DNA of 38,082 bases from Nevskia sp. (GCA_028291645.1 JAQGNU010000004.1:1-38082), one strand, 5' to 3'; counted from the stretch's first letter, positions 11,177 through 19,773 are shown. Notes: generated by a model from the sequence alone, not told the origin. Numbers and translations: made by a program.

Positions 11177-12751
11177 ATGAGCCTAACCGCTCCGCGAGCT
11201 TTTGCAGAATCGGTTGCGCGCCATGGCGCGCGCATCGCGGTGATCGGCGAAGACGGCGTTGCGCTCAGCTACGACGAACTCGACGCGCTGCGCCTGCGTG
11301 CAGCGCGTGCGCTGATCGCGTGCGGCATCGAGCACGGCGATCGCGTTGCGATCTGGGCGCAGAACGGTGTCGAGTGGATCGTCGCCGGTCTGGCGATCCA
11401 CAGTGTCGGCGGCGTGCTGGTGCCGATCAATACGCGCATGCGCGGCAATGAAGCCGGCTATGTGCTGCAGAAGAGCGGCGCGCGTCTGCTGTTCTGCACC
11501 GGCAAATTCCTCGGTCAGCACTACCCCACTCTACTGGCGCCGCACCGCCCGGCGAACCTGCGCTCGATCGTCGTGTTCAAGGATGCGGCTGCCGACGAGC
11601 TCGGCTGGAACGAGTTTCTCGCCTGCGGCGAGCGCATCGACGCGCAGGCCGTCGAGCAACGCAGCGCTGCGATCAAGCCGGACGACCGCCTCGACATCCT
11701 GTTCACGTCCGGCACTACCGGCCTGCCCAAAGGTGTCGTTAGCGGACACCAGCAGAATCTGCGCGTGATCGCCGACTGGTCGGCGCACATGGGCCTGGTG
11801 CCGGAAGATCGTTACCTCGTCGTCAACCCGTTCTTCCATTCGTTCGGCTACAAGGTCGGCTGGCTCGGCGGCCTGCTGGCCGGCTGCACGGTGCTGCCGC
11901 ATGCGATCTTCGATGCCGCCGCGGTGATGAAGCGCATCGCCGCCGAGCGCATCTCGGTATTGCCGGGACCGCCGACGCTGTTCATCAGCCTGCTCGCCGA
12001 TGGCGAACGTGCACACTACGACCTGTCGTCATTGCGCGCGACGATCACCGGTGCCGCGGCCATCGCGCCGTCGCTGATCGAACGCATCCGCGCCGAACTC
12101 GGCTTCAAGATCGTGCTGACCGGCTACGGCTTGACCGAGACCTGCGGCATCGTCTCGCTGTGCAAGCCGGACGACAGTGCCGAAACCATCGCATTGACCA
12201 GCGGTCGCGCGATTCCGGATGTCGAACTGCATTGCATCGATGGCGACGGCCGTGCGCTGCCGCCGGGTGAAGCCGGCGAAATCGTCGTGCGCGGCTACAA
12301 CGTCATGCAGGGCTATCTCGACGACGAGCAGGCGACGCGCGAAAACATCGACGCCGATGGCTGGCTGCATACCGGCGACATCGGCGTGCTCGACGCGCGC
12401 GGCTATCTGCGCATCACCGATCGGCTCAAGGACATGTACATCGCCGGCGGCTTCAACTGCTATCCGGCCGAAATCGAGCGCATCATCGCCGCGCATCCTG
12501 CGATTGCGCAGGTGGCGGTGATCGGCGTACCGGACGAGCGTCTCGGCGAAGTCGGCAAGGCCTGCGTGGTGCTGCGGCCGCAGGCGATGCTGGAACCCGC
12601 CGCGCTGATCGCCTGGTGCCGCGACAACATGTCGAACTACAAGGTGCCGCGCCAAGTGCAAGTGATGGCCGCGCTGCCGCTGAACGCATCCGGCAAGGTG
12701 CTCAAGTTTCAGTTGCGTGCGGAAGCCGTCGCCGCAACGCAGACCATATAA
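11177..12751 (+). CDS. Acyl-CoA synthetase (AMP-forming), FadD family
   Basis: A 524-residue ANL-superfamily ligase that activates a carboxylic acid with ATP and CoA. Motifs are in order: the P-loop-like LFTSGTTGLPKG (about 175-187), YGLTETCG (about 316), GWLHTGDIG (about 394), DRLKDMYIAGGFNCYPAEIE (about 414, the hinge region), and NASGKVLK (about 505) with the catalytic Lys. The length is typical of medium- and long-chain FadD proteins. Lying between SDR genes in a steroid unit, it is likely to activate a steroid side-chain acid or a ring-degradation acid such as a HIP-type propionate. That assignment is inference. No fault is visible. Confidence 0.92.
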   Translation: MSLTAPRAFAESVARHGARIAVIGEDGVALSYDELDALRLRAARALIACGIEHGDRVAIWAQNGVEWIVAGLAIHSVGGVLVPINTRMRGNEAGYVLQKSGARLLFCTGKFLGQHYPTLLAPHRPANLRSIVVFKDAAADELGWNEFLACGERIDAQAVEQRSAAIKPDDRLDILFTSGTTGLPKGVVSGHQQNLRVIADWSAHMGLVPEDRYLVVNPFFHSFGYKVGWLGGLLAGCTVLPHAIFDAAAVMKRIAAERISVLPGPPTLFISLLADGERAHYDLSSLRATITGAAAIAPSLIERIRAELGFKIVLTGYGLTETCGIVSLCKPDDSAETIALTSGRAIPDVELHCIDGDGRALPPGEAGEIVVRGYNVMQGYLDDEQATRENIDADGWLHTGDIGVLDARGYLRITDRLKDMYIAGGFNCYPAEIERIIAAHPAIAQVAVIGVPDERLGEVGKACVVLRPQAMLEPAALIAWCRDNMSNYKVPRQVQVMAALPLNASGKVLKFQLRAEAVAATQTI

Positions 12752-12768
12752 CCATAAGAGGACGTGTG

Positions 12769-13650
12769 ATGAGCGAGCCAGGATCCACTGCGAATCTGAA
12801 GGGTGTCATTGCGGTCGTCACCGGCGCGTCGCGCGGCGCCGGCAAGGGTATCGCCATCGCACTCGGTGCGGCGGGCGCCACTGTCTATGTCAGCGGCCGC
12901 ACACAGAAGGAAGGCGCAGCGCCGCTGCCCGGCACCATCGCCGGCACCGCCGACGCGGTGACCCAGGCCGGCGGCAAAGGCATCGCCGTCGCCTGCGATC
13001 ATGGCGACGACGCGCAGGTGAAAGCACTGTTCGATCGCGTCGCCAAGGAACAGGGCGGCCTCGACATCCTGGTCAACAACGCCACCACGCTGCACGACAA
13101 GCTGATCGAGCAAGGACCGTTCTGGCAGAAGCCGCTGGAACTGGTCGACATCCTCGACGTCGGCCTGCGTTCGGCCTACGTCGCCAGCTGGTATGCTGCA
13201 CCGCTGATGGTCGCGAAGAACGATGGCCTGATCGCGTTCACCTCGTCGTTCGGCGCCAGCTGCTACATGCACGGCCCCGGCTATGGCGCGCAGAAAGTCG
13301 GCGTCGACAAGTTCGCCAAGGACATGGCGGTGGATCTAAAACCCTATAACGTCGCCGCGGTGTCGATCTGGATGGGCATGCTGAAGACCGATCGCACCAA
13401 GCGTGTGATGGACGCCGATCCGGCCAAGTACGCCGGTTTCTGGGACATCGCCGAAAGCCCGGACTTCACCGGCCGCGTGCTCGCAGCCTTGTATCGTGAT
13501 GCCAAGCGCGCGGAGAAATCCGGCCTGGTCTTGATCGGTGCCGAAATCGCGCTCGAATACGGCATCAAGGATCTGCAAGGGCAACAACCGCCGTCGCATC
13601 GGCCGATGCTCGGCGGCCCGACGCAGGCACATCCGGCCATCGTGCAGTAG
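12769..13650 (+). CDS. Short-chain dehydrogenase, DHRS1-like
   Basis: A 293-residue SDR, longer than the classical 250, resembling the DHRS1-like group. TGASRGAG is at residues 18-25, an Arg in the SGRTQ segment after beta-2 suggests NADPH, NNAT follows, and the catalytic Tyr172 and Lys176 lie in YGAQK with Ser in TSSFGAS. The ATG at 12769 has AAGAGGA upstream and lies 17 bp after the CoA ligase stop; a longer in-frame reading into the ligase gene is spurious. Substrate unknown; probably a steroid hydroxyl or keto group, or a degradation intermediate. Confidence 0.84.
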   Translation: MSEPGSTANLKGVIAVVTGASRGAGKGIAIALGAAGATVYVSGRTQKEGAAPLPGTIAGTADAVTQAGGKGIAVACDHGDDAQVKALFDRVAKEQGGLDILVNNATTLHDKLIEQGPFWQKPLELVDILDVGLRSAYVASWYAAPLMVAKNDGLIAFTSSFGASCYMHGPGYGAQKVGVDKFAKDMAVDLKPYNVAAVSIWMGMLKTDRTKRVMDADPAKYAGFWDIAESPDFTGRVLAALYRDAKRAEKSGLVLIGAEIALEYGIKDLQGQQPPSHRPMLGGPTQAHPAIVQ

Positions 13651-13677
13651 ACGCCTGCCCCAAGCGGAAGCGCGAGA

Positions 13678-14514
13678 GTGGATCTGAGCGGGCGCGTTGC
13701 ACTGGTCACCGGAGCCTCGCGCGGCATCGGCCGCGCAATCGCGCAACGGCTGGCCGCGCATGGCGTCGCGGTGATCGTCAGCGCCAGCCCGCGTTCGCTC
13801 AACGGCTTGCAGGAAGTCTGCAAAGTGATCCGCGACTGCGGCGGCCGCGCCGCATTCGTAAGCACCGATCTGACCGATGTCGCTGCACGCGCACAACTGC
13901 TGGCCAAAGCGGCAGCGGCATTCGGACCAATCGATATTCTGATCAACAATGCCGCCGGCATCGCCGCCTACGCGCCACCAAGCCGCATCGATCTGGCGGC
14001 ACGCCAGGCGACGTTCGAACTCAACCTGCAGGCGCCGATCGATCTGATCCAGCAGGCATTGCCGAGCATGCGCGAGCGCCGTTGGGGCCGCATCGTCAAT
14101 ATCAGCAGCGAGGCCGCGCGACAGCCGCAGATTCCGTACATCGGCCCCGCCAAATTCGTGCACGCGCTGACCGTCTACGGCGCGTCGAAGGCGGCGCTGG
14201 AGCGCTACACGCTGGGTCTTGCCGCAGAACTGCAGGGCAGCGGCGTGCATGTCAATGCGGTGGCGCCGAGCCAGATCGCCAACACCGAGAGTGCGGCCAG
14301 CGTCGCGCGCCTGACCGCAGTCACGCGCCCGGAATCGATCGAGCCGCTGGAGTTGATGGCGGAAGCGGTGCTGCTGCTGATCGGCGGCAACTACAACGGT
14401 CGGCTGTGCAAGAGCCGCGAGCTACTGCAGCAGGCGCAACAAGTACTGCATGCATTGGACGGCAAAACCGTGATCGGCGATGCGCTGACGCTGGTGGATT
14501 TCGACAACGAATAA
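13678..14514 (+). CDS. Short-chain dehydrogenase with extended Ser-Tyr spacing
   Basis: A 278-residue SDR starting at a GTG with GGAAG upstream. TGASRGIG (about residues 10-17), NNAAG and a C-terminal tail are present. The catalytic Tyr167-Lys171 pair (YGASK) is intact, but the Ser of NISSE (about residue 144) is about 23 residues before the Tyr, against about 13 in classical SDRs, because of an insertion containing QPQIPYIGPAKF. The insertion should sit by the active site and may shape substrate specificity. The C-terminus ends in an unusual EPLELMAEAVLLL to DALTLVDFDNE segment rather than the standard VDGG tail. It is part of the plus-strand unit, 19 bp before the next SDR. Confidence 0.8.
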   Translation: MDLSGRVALVTGASRGIGRAIAQRLAAHGVAVIVSASPRSLNGLQEVCKVIRDCGGRAAFVSTDLTDVAARAQLLAKAAAAFGPIDILINNAAGIAAYAPPSRIDLAARQATFELNLQAPIDLIQQALPSMRERRWGRIVNISSEAARQPQIPYIGPAKFVHALTVYGASKAALERYTLGLAAELQGSGVHVNAVAPSQIANTESAASVARLTAVTRPESIEPLELMAEAVLLLIGGNYNGRLCKSRELLQQAQQVLHALDGKTVIGDALTLVDFDNE

Positions 14515-14532
14515 CTCAACAAGGAGAACCGC

Positions 14533-15312
14533 ATGGCTCGATTGAAGGACAAGGTCGCAATCATCACCGGCGGCGCACGCGGTATGGGCGCGGCGACGGT
14601 GCGTCTGTTCGTCGCCGAAGGCGCCAAGGTGGTGATCGGCGATGTACTCGACGCAGATGGCGCCAAGCTCGCGGCCGAGCTGAACGGCAACGCGATTTTC
14701 CTGCATCACGACGTCACCGACGAAGCCAGCTGGAACACGCTGATCGAGACCACGCTGGTAAAATTTGGTGCGGTCGACGTGTTGGTCAACAACGCCGGCG
14801 TGCTGCTGTTCCGCAGCATCGCCGAGACGGCTAAGGCCGATTTCGAGAAAGTGCTGGCGGTGAACCTGGTCGGCACTTTCCTCGGCGTGAAACTGGTCGG
14901 CGCGCAGATGGTCGCACGCAAGCGCGGCTCGATCGTCAACATCTCTTCGGTCGACGGCATGAAGGCCGCGAACGGTCTCAGTGCCTATTGCTCGAGCAAA
15001 TGGGGCAGCCGCGGCCTGACCAAAGTGGCGGCAATGGAATTCGGCCATCAGGGCGTGCGCGTCAACTCGGTGCATCCGGGCGGCGTCGACACCGCGATGG
15101 GCAATCCCTATGGCGAGTCGCGCGACGACGTCAACAAACGCTACGCGATGGTGCCGCTGCAGCGCGTCGCCGATCCGATCGAGGTCGCGCGCACCAGCCT
15201 GTTCCTTGCCAGCGACGATTCGTCCTATTTGTGCGGCGCCGAAATCGCGGTCGATGGCGGCATGCTGACCGGCCAATACTATGTCGGCTTTCCCGGCGCG
15301 CCGGGCGTCTAG
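14533..15312 (+). CDS. Short-chain dehydrogenase, 3alpha/20beta-hydroxysteroid dehydrogenase-like
   Basis: A 259-residue classical SDR. TGGARGMG is at residues 12-19, Asp in IGDVLDAD after beta-2 predicts NAD, NNAG is intact, and Ser, Tyr152 and Lys156 (YCSSK) form the catalytic set. The C-terminal AEIAVDGGMLTGQ is standard. The strong AAGGAGA site fixes the ATG. Overall it resembles 3alpha,20beta-hydroxysteroid dehydrogenases of the classical family, which fits the operon, but the actual position and stereochemistry cannot be stated. Confidence 0.85.
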   Translation: MARLKDKVAIITGGARGMGAATVRLFVAEGAKVVIGDVLDADGAKLAAELNGNAIFLHHDVTDEASWNTLIETTLVKFGAVDVLVNNAGVLLFRSIAETAKADFEKVLAVNLVGTFLGVKLVGAQMVARKRGSIVNISSVDGMKAANGLSAYCSSKWGSRGLTKVAAMEFGHQGVRVNSVHPGGVDTAMGNPYGESRDDVNKRYAMVPLQRVADPIEVARTSLFLASDDSSYLCGAEIAVDGGMLTGQYYVGFPGAPGV

Positions 15313-15330
15313 TCTAAAGACCAGCACAGC

Positions 15331-16170
15331 ATGACACGCAGCTCTGCGGCGATCAGTCCGACGGCCTACGCCACCGGCAATTTCTGGTATCGACACGGTC
15401 TGTCGACCGCGGCCTTGTCGACGCCGCAGGGACGCCGCCTCGATCGCGGCTTCCGCCTGCTCAACAGCGGCATCAAGCTGGCGAGCGGTGTTTCGATCGA
15501 TGCGCTGATGCTGGCGCGACATCTCGGCATCAACGAAGTGCTGGCACGTGCAATCGACGCTGGGCGCGTGCGGCAGGTGATCGAAATCGCGGCCGGATTG
15601 TCGCCGCGCGGCTGGGAGTTCTCGCGCCGCTATCCCGATACGCTGAGCTACATCGAAACCGATCTGCCGGCGATGGCGGCGACCAAGGCGCGCATGCTCG
15701 GCGCTGCCGGGCTGCTGTCGCAGCGTCATCGCGTAGTGACGCTGGATGCGCTGGCCGACGATGGTCCTCAATCGCTGGCTGCGATCGCCGCCATGCTCGA
15801 TCCGACCCTCGGCACTGCGATCATCACCGAAGGCCTGATGAACTACCTCGATCCGGCGGCCGCACGCGGCGTCTGGCATCGCATCGCCAATACGCTCGGA
15901 CGCTTTCCGGAAGGCATCTACCTGGCCGATGTCTATCCGCAGAAGCGCGAGTTGTCGAGCGGGCTGCGCCTGCTCGGTGCCACGCTGTCGATCTTCGTGC
16001 GCGGCCGCATGCACATCCATTTCGACAGCGATGAAAGCGTCGTCAAGACCATGCTCGATGCTGGTTTCACCAGCGCGCTGATACATGCGCCGGCGCAACT
16101 CAACACCACTCGCGAGTTCGCCCGCGTAGCCGGCGGCAATCGCGTGCGCGTGCTGGAGGCATCTACTTGA
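15331..16170 (+). CDS. SAM-dependent O-methyltransferase family protein (LCM/COG3315 type)
   Basis: A 279-residue class I methyltransferase of the leucine carboxyl methyltransferase-like group. SAM motif I reads VIEIAAGLSPRG (about residues 83-94) and is followed by IETDLP (about 108-113), the pairing typical of COG3315 proteins, many of them annotated as polyketide or fatty acid-related O-methyltransferases. The ATG at 15331 lies 18 bp after the preceding SDR stop, with a weak ribosome site. A methyltransferase is unexpected in a catabolic steroid operon. It might methylate a carboxylate or hydroxyl to protect or mark an intermediate, or be a passenger. Function is unknown. Confidence 0.72.
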   Translation: MTRSSAAISPTAYATGNFWYRHGLSTAALSTPQGRRLDRGFRLLNSGIKLASGVSIDALMLARHLGINEVLARAIDAGRVRQVIEIAAGLSPRGWEFSRRYPDTLSYIETDLPAMAATKARMLGAAGLLSQRHRVVTLDALADDGPQSLAAIAAMLDPTLGTAIITEGLMNYLDPAAARGVWHRIANTLGRFPEGIYLADVYPQKRELSSGLRLLGATLSIFVRGRMHIHFDSDESVVKTMLDAGFTSALIHAPAQLNTTREFARVAGGNRVRVLEAST

Positions 16171-16253
16171 AGTCTGCATCACACAATAAGAACATCATCT
16201 GGCAATCAAGCCGTGTTGTACCGATCTCTGCAGCGGGGAAGCCTTGCATCGAA

Positions 16254-17162
16254 ATGAACAAGAAATGGACAACCGCCGATTTGCCGCGGCTCGACGGCAA
16301 GCTGGCGCTGGTGACGGGCGCCAATCGCGGACTGGGTTTCGAAATCAGCACGGCGCTCGCCACCGCCGGCGCGACCGTCGTCATGGCCTGCCGCGATACC
16401 GCGAAAGCTACTGCGGCGTGCCAGCGCTTGCGCCAGCAGGTGCCGAAAGCGCGCGTCGAACCAGTCACACTGGACCTGGCTTCGCTGGCTTCGGTGCGGC
16501 GTTTCAGCGAGGCGTTTCGCGCGCGCTTCGCGAGTCTCGATCTGCTGTGCAACAACGCCAGCGCGATCATGGTGCCGCTGCAGAAAACCGCCGACGGCTT
16601 CGAGATGCACATCGGCACCAATCATCTGGGCCATTTCGCGCTGACCGGCTTGCTGATGGAAATCCTGCGCGCCGCGCCGGCCGCACGCATCGTCAACACT
16701 GCCAGCATCGCGCACAGGCTGACGCCGGGCCTCGATCTCGACGATCCGCATTTCGCCAACAAGCCATACAAGGAGATGGACGCCTACGGCAAGAGCAAGC
16801 TGGCAGCCTTGCTGTACACCTTCGAACTCGACCGGCGCCTGCGTGCGAGCGGCAGCCGCATCACCGCGGCGGCGGCGCATCCGGGTTACTCGGCAACCAA
16901 CCTGGACCTCGGCAGCCTGTTCATGCGGATCAGCACGCGGCTGTTCGCACAGGCGCCGGCGATGGGCGCCCTGCCCGCGCTGTATGCGGCGACCGCGCAC
17001 GAAGTGCAAGGCGGCGACTATCTCGGACCCGGCGGCTTTAAGGAATTGAAGGGACATCCGGCGCGTGCGAATGCACGCGCGGAAGCGAAAGATCCAGCGC
17101 TGGCGACGCGGCTGTGGAACTGGTCGGAGCAGTTGACCGGCGTGCGTTATCTCGATTCCTGA
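16254..17162 (+). CDS. Short-chain dehydrogenase, retinol dehydrogenase-like
   Basis: A 302-residue SDR of the retinol dehydrogenase/WWOX-like group. TGANRGLG is at about residues 21-28, ACRD after beta-2 suggests NADP(H), a CNNAS motif replaces NNAG, and catalytic Tyr178-Lys182 (YGKSK) are present with the Ser in NTASIAH. The C-terminal part carries the family's AHPGYSATNL and GGDYLGPGGF blocks. I start it at the ATG at 16254. A TTG 87 bases earlier overlaps the methyltransferase stop but adds sequence without family similarity. It is the last SDR of unit A. The substrate may be a hydrophobic alcohol or steroid. Confidence 0.82.
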   Translation: MNKKWTTADLPRLDGKLALVTGANRGLGFEISTALATAGATVVMACRDTAKATAACQRLRQQVPKARVEPVTLDLASLASVRRFSEAFRARFASLDLLCNNASAIMVPLQKTADGFEMHIGTNHLGHFALTGLLMEILRAAPAARIVNTASIAHRLTPGLDLDDPHFANKPYKEMDAYGKSKLAALLYTFELDRRLRASGSRITAAAAHPGYSATNLDLGSLFMRISTRLFAQAPAMGALPALYAATAHEVQGGDYLGPGGFKELKGHPARANARAEAKDPALATRLWNWSEQLTGVRYLDS

Positions 17163-17240
17163 AGCATTGCGCTTCGACGTCGATCCATGCACATTGCCAC
17201 CCGATTTAATCTAGCAGCGTCATTCAAGGGAGAACGCAAC

Positions 17241-17678
17241 ATGGGTCTACTGGATTCGGTACTGAGCAACATGCTCGCCGGCGGCGCACAAGCCAACAGC
17301 AGCGGCACTGCGGCGGCAGGCAGTGGCGGTGCAGCGCTGCTGCAGGCTGCGATCGGTCTGCTCAACAGTCCGCAGGTCGGCGGCTTGCCCGGCCTGGTGC
17401 AGAAATTTGAACAGGCCGGCCTCGGTCAGCAGATCAGTTCCTGGATCGGCACCGGCGCAAACCTGCCGATCAACGCCGGCCAGTTGCAGCAGGCCTTGAG
17501 TCCCGAGCTGATCAACGGGATCGCACAGAAGATCGGCATTGCGCCCGACCTGGTCACGCAAGGTCTGGCGCAGATCCTGCCGCATGTCGTCGATCATGCG
17601 ACTCCGAACGGTCAACTACAGACCACGGCCTTGCTCGATGAAGGCCTCAGCCTGTTGAAGGGCAAACTGTTCGGCTGA
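17241..17678 (+). CDS. yidB: YidB-like DUF937 protein
   Basis: A 145-residue protein opening with MGLLDSVLSNMLAGG, the conserved start of the YidB (DUF937) family. A glycine- and alanine-rich linker (about residues 15-35) is followed by a helical domain (QKFEQAGLGQQISSWIGTG, LSPELINGIAQKIGI, LVTQGLAQILPHVVDHATPNG), with the HATPNGQ motif typical of the family. The ATG at 17241 has AAGGGAGAACG upstream; the longer reading is not needed. The family's role is unknown. It follows the steroid SDRs on the same strand but shows no obvious link to them, and is convergent with kynA. Confidence 0.85.
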   Translation: MGLLDSVLSNMLAGGAQANSSGTAAAGSGGAALLQAAIGLLNSPQVGGLPGLVQKFEQAGLGQQISSWIGTGANLPINAGQLQQALSPELINGIAQKIGIAPDLVTQGLAQILPHVVDHATPNGQLQTTALLDEGLSLLKGKLFG

Positions 17679-17689
17679 TTCGCGCGGGA

Positions 17690-17726
17690 GCGATCCGGCG
17701 CGCGCTTACAGCCGCGCGCGGATCGC
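17690..17726. terminator. Hairpin between yidB and kynA
   Basis: An imperfect inverted repeat (GCGATCCG paired with CGGATCGC, then 6 further GC pairs after a one-base bulge) spans the end of the convergent kynA gene and the gap after yidB. No T-tract follows on either strand, so it is a weak candidate for a shared terminator. Confidence 0.3.
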
Positions 17727-18494
17727 CCACAAATCTGGAAATAAGGGACGGAACAGTGTCTCGCGCAAATACGCGGCACCGGCCGAACCGCCGGTTCCGG
17801 CCTTGAAGCCGATCGTGCGTTCGACCATCTTGACGTGGCGATAGCGCCATTCCTGCAGACCTTCATCGAGATCGACCAGGCGTTCGCATAACTGTGCTTC
17901 GAGCGGGCGCTCGCGATAGACCTGCAGCAACGCATCCTGCACCAGCGGATCGGCCACGGTGGCCTGCACGGGATCGCGACTCAATGCCGCAGCCGGAATT
18001 GCCACGCCGCGCAATGCGAGCCAGCGCAGGAAGGCGTCATAGATCGACGGTTCGGACAACAGCCGGCTCAGCAGCGTGTGCTCGTTACTGCCGGCAAGGT
18101 AACTGCCGAGCACGGCATCGCGCTTGTGCCCCAGCAGCAGTTCGATAGCACGGAACTGATGCGACTGAAAGCCGCTGGATGCCTGCAAACGCTGGCGAAA
18201 TGCGGAGAACGACAACGGCGTCATCGTCTCCAGCACATCGATCTGTGCAACCAGCGTCTTCAGAATCGTCAGCACGCGCTTCAGCGCCGCGAGCGCGCGT
18301 GGCGCATCGTCATCGAGCAAGGCGGTGCGCACTGCGTATAGTTCGTGCAACTCCTGCTTGAACCACAGTTCGTACACCTGATGGATCACGATGAACAGCA
18401 GTTCGTCGTGCTCTTCGGATTGCGGCTGCTGCAGATTCAACAATTGATCGAGCTGCAGATAGCTCGCATAGGTCACAGCTTTGGGATCGCTCAT
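17706..18494 (-). CDS. kynA: Tryptophan 2,3-dioxygenase
   Basis: A 262-residue haem enzyme that opens the indole ring of L-tryptophan to N-formylkynurenine, the first step of the kynurenine route. Family landmarks are HDELLFIVIHQVYELWFKQ near the N-terminus, FQSHQFRAIELLLGHK in the middle, and RYRHVKMVERTIG with the haem-ligand His followed by GTGGSAG near the C-terminus. No formamidase or kynureninase gene is in the window. It sits 49 bp behind the Old Yellow Enzyme gene on the same strand, so it may be the tail of the steroid unit or an independent gene. Its ribosome site lies inside a hairpin (18503-18526). Confidence 0.93.
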   Translation of the reverse strand: MSDPKAVTYASYLQLDQLLNLQQPQSEEHDELLFIVIHQVYELWFKQELHELYAVRTALLDDDAPRALAALKRVLTILKTLVAQIDVLETMTPLSFSAFRQRLQASSGFQSHQFRAIELLLGHKRDAVLGSYLAGSNEHTLLSRLLSEPSIYDAFLRWLALRGVAIPAAALSRDPVQATVADPLVQDALLQVYRERPLEAQLCERLVDLDEGLQEWRYRHVKMVERTIGFKAGTGGSAGAAYLRETLFRPLFPDLWAIRARL

Positions 18495-18502
18495 CGACGC
18501 AT

Positions 18503-18526
18503 TCCTGCGGAAGTATTGCCGCAGGA
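18503..18526 (-). promoter_or_regulatory. Hairpin covering the kynA ribosome binding site
   Basis: Perfect 8-bp arms (TCCTGCGG and CCGCAGGA) with an 8-base loop lie in the 49-bp gap upstream of kynA. On the minus strand the 3' arm contains AGGA about 8 bases before the kynA ATG, so folding would hide the ribosome site. It may alternatively act as a weak terminator of the preceding gene. Structure seen; function inferred. Confidence 0.4.
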
Positions 18527-18543
18527 TAACGTCAGCACAGCTT

Positions 18544-19773
18544 TCAGTGTGCCGCGGCAGGCATGCGATTCATCGCGACGTCGTTCGGCGGATGCAGCAC
18601 GCAGGAGGTCCCGGCATCGCTGTACATCATCACCACGCACTGATTGCAGGCGGTGCAGCCGGAAACCGTCGCGGTGCCGTCGCGGAATTTGTTGATCAGT
18701 TGCGGATCGTGCAGCAGCGCACGGCCCATGACGACGCAATCGAAACCTTCGTCCATCAACTGCTGCACGCCGGCCAGCGATTTCGCGCCGCCGAGATAGG
18801 CCAGCGGCAGATTGACCGCCGCGCGCAGCTTGCGCGAGTGCTCGAGGAAATACAGTTCGCGAAAATTCACTTTCGGTTCCCACAGGCGCATCAGCCGCGT
18901 GGCGAACTTCACGACCGGATTCTGCATCGTCTCCACCGCAGCGGCCGGCATATTGCTGCCGAAGATGGCCCAGGGCGCTTCGACATTCATGCCGCCGCTG
19001 AGCACCAGCAGATGCGCGCCGCTACGTTCCAGTACGCGTGCGACTTCCACCGCATCGTCATCCGTCGCGCCGCCCTTGAAGCCTTCGGTGACGCAGATCT
19101 TGCAGCTCACCGCGAGCTTATCGCCGACCGCGTCGAGCACGCGCTGCAGCACCTGCGCCGGATAGCGTGCACGTTGTGCCGCGGCACCGCCGTATTCGTC
19201 GCGGCGCCGATTGTATTTCGGCGACAGGAACTGGCTCAGCAGATAGCCGTGGCCCATATGTAGCTCGACCGCATCGAAGCCGGCTTGTTGTGCGCGGCGC
19301 GCGGCGGCGACGAACTCCTCGGCGATGCGATCGAGATCCGGCGGCGTCATCGCCGTCTTCAACAGGCGTCCGCTGATGACGCCGGCGGCATTGAAACCGC
19401 CGGACGCGCTCAACGGGTAGCGCGTCGACAGCGACGGCAGGAAATTGAACGCACCGCCATGCGTCAGCTGCGCGCAGGCGGCGGCGCCTTCGCGATGCAC
19501 CGCATCGCTCAGCACGCGCAGGTGCGGAAGGCTGGCGTCGTCGAGCGTAACCTGATCGACGAAGGTGCGGCCGTCGGCACTGATCGCGCAATACGCCACT
19601 GTCGTCATCGCCGCGCCACCGGCGGCGATACGGCGGTGATGTTCGACCAACATCTGCGACGGCACGCCGCCCTTGGCCATGCCCTCGTTGGTGGCGGATT
19701 TGATGAAACGGTTGCGCAGCTGCAGCGGTCCGATCCGGATTGGGCGGAACGACGCAGCGGCATTGCCAAACAT
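18544..19773 (-). CDS. Old Yellow Enzyme / NADH:flavin oxidoreductase
   Basis: A 409-residue TIM-barrel flavoprotein of the OYE/2,4-dienoyl-CoA reductase family (COG1902). Visible: an opening PIRIGPLQLRNRFIKSATNEG, AQLTHGG, the substrate-side H-M-G-H-G-Y-L-L-S-Q-F segment, YNRRRDEYGG, and the late FMN-phosphate region VMGRALLHDP. The C-terminus has CTACNQC with a fourth Cys 11 residues later, resembling the iron-sulfur loop of 2,4-dienoyl-CoA reductase but one residue shorter between the second and third Cys. It is a single-domain protein without the FAD/NADPH half. The start at 19773 puts it 13 bp behind the upstream SDR; longer readings overlap that SDR. It probably reduces an enone or dienoyl intermediate of steroid breakdown. 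Confidence 0.88.
   Translation of the reverse strand: MFGNAAASFRPIRIGPLQLRNRFIKSATNEGMAKGGVPSQMLVEHHRRIAAGGAAMTTVAYCAISADGRTFVDQVTLDDASLPHLRVLSDAVHREGAAACAQLTHGGAFNFLPSLSTRYPLSASGGFNAAGVISGRLLKTAMTPPDLDRIAEEFVAAARRAQQAGFDAVELHMGHGYLLSQFLSPKYNRRRDEYGGAAAQRARYPAQVLQRVLDAVGDKLAVSCKICVTEGFKGGATDDDAVEVARVLERSGAHLLVLSGGMNVEAPWAIFGSNMPAAAVETMQNPVVKFATRLMRLWEPKVNFRELYFLEHSRKLRAAVNLPLAYLGGAKSLAGVQQLMDEGFDCVVMGRALLHDPQLINKFRDGTATVSGCTACNQCVVMMYSDAGTSCVLHPPNDVAMNRMPAAAH

Noticed and set aside
9070-11235. A 721-residue minus-strand open reading frame
   Set aside because: It is antisense to two clear genes (FAD dehydrogenase and SDR) with intact motifs and has no family features of its own.
14422-16182. 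A 586-residue minus-strand open reading frame
   Set aside because: Antisense to an SDR and the methyltransferase; composition typical of a shadow frame.
16167-16253. Longer start (TTG) for the retinol dehydrogenase-like SDR
   Set aside because: Overlaps the methyltransferase stop, no similarity to SDRs in the added residues; the ATG at 16254 fits the fold.
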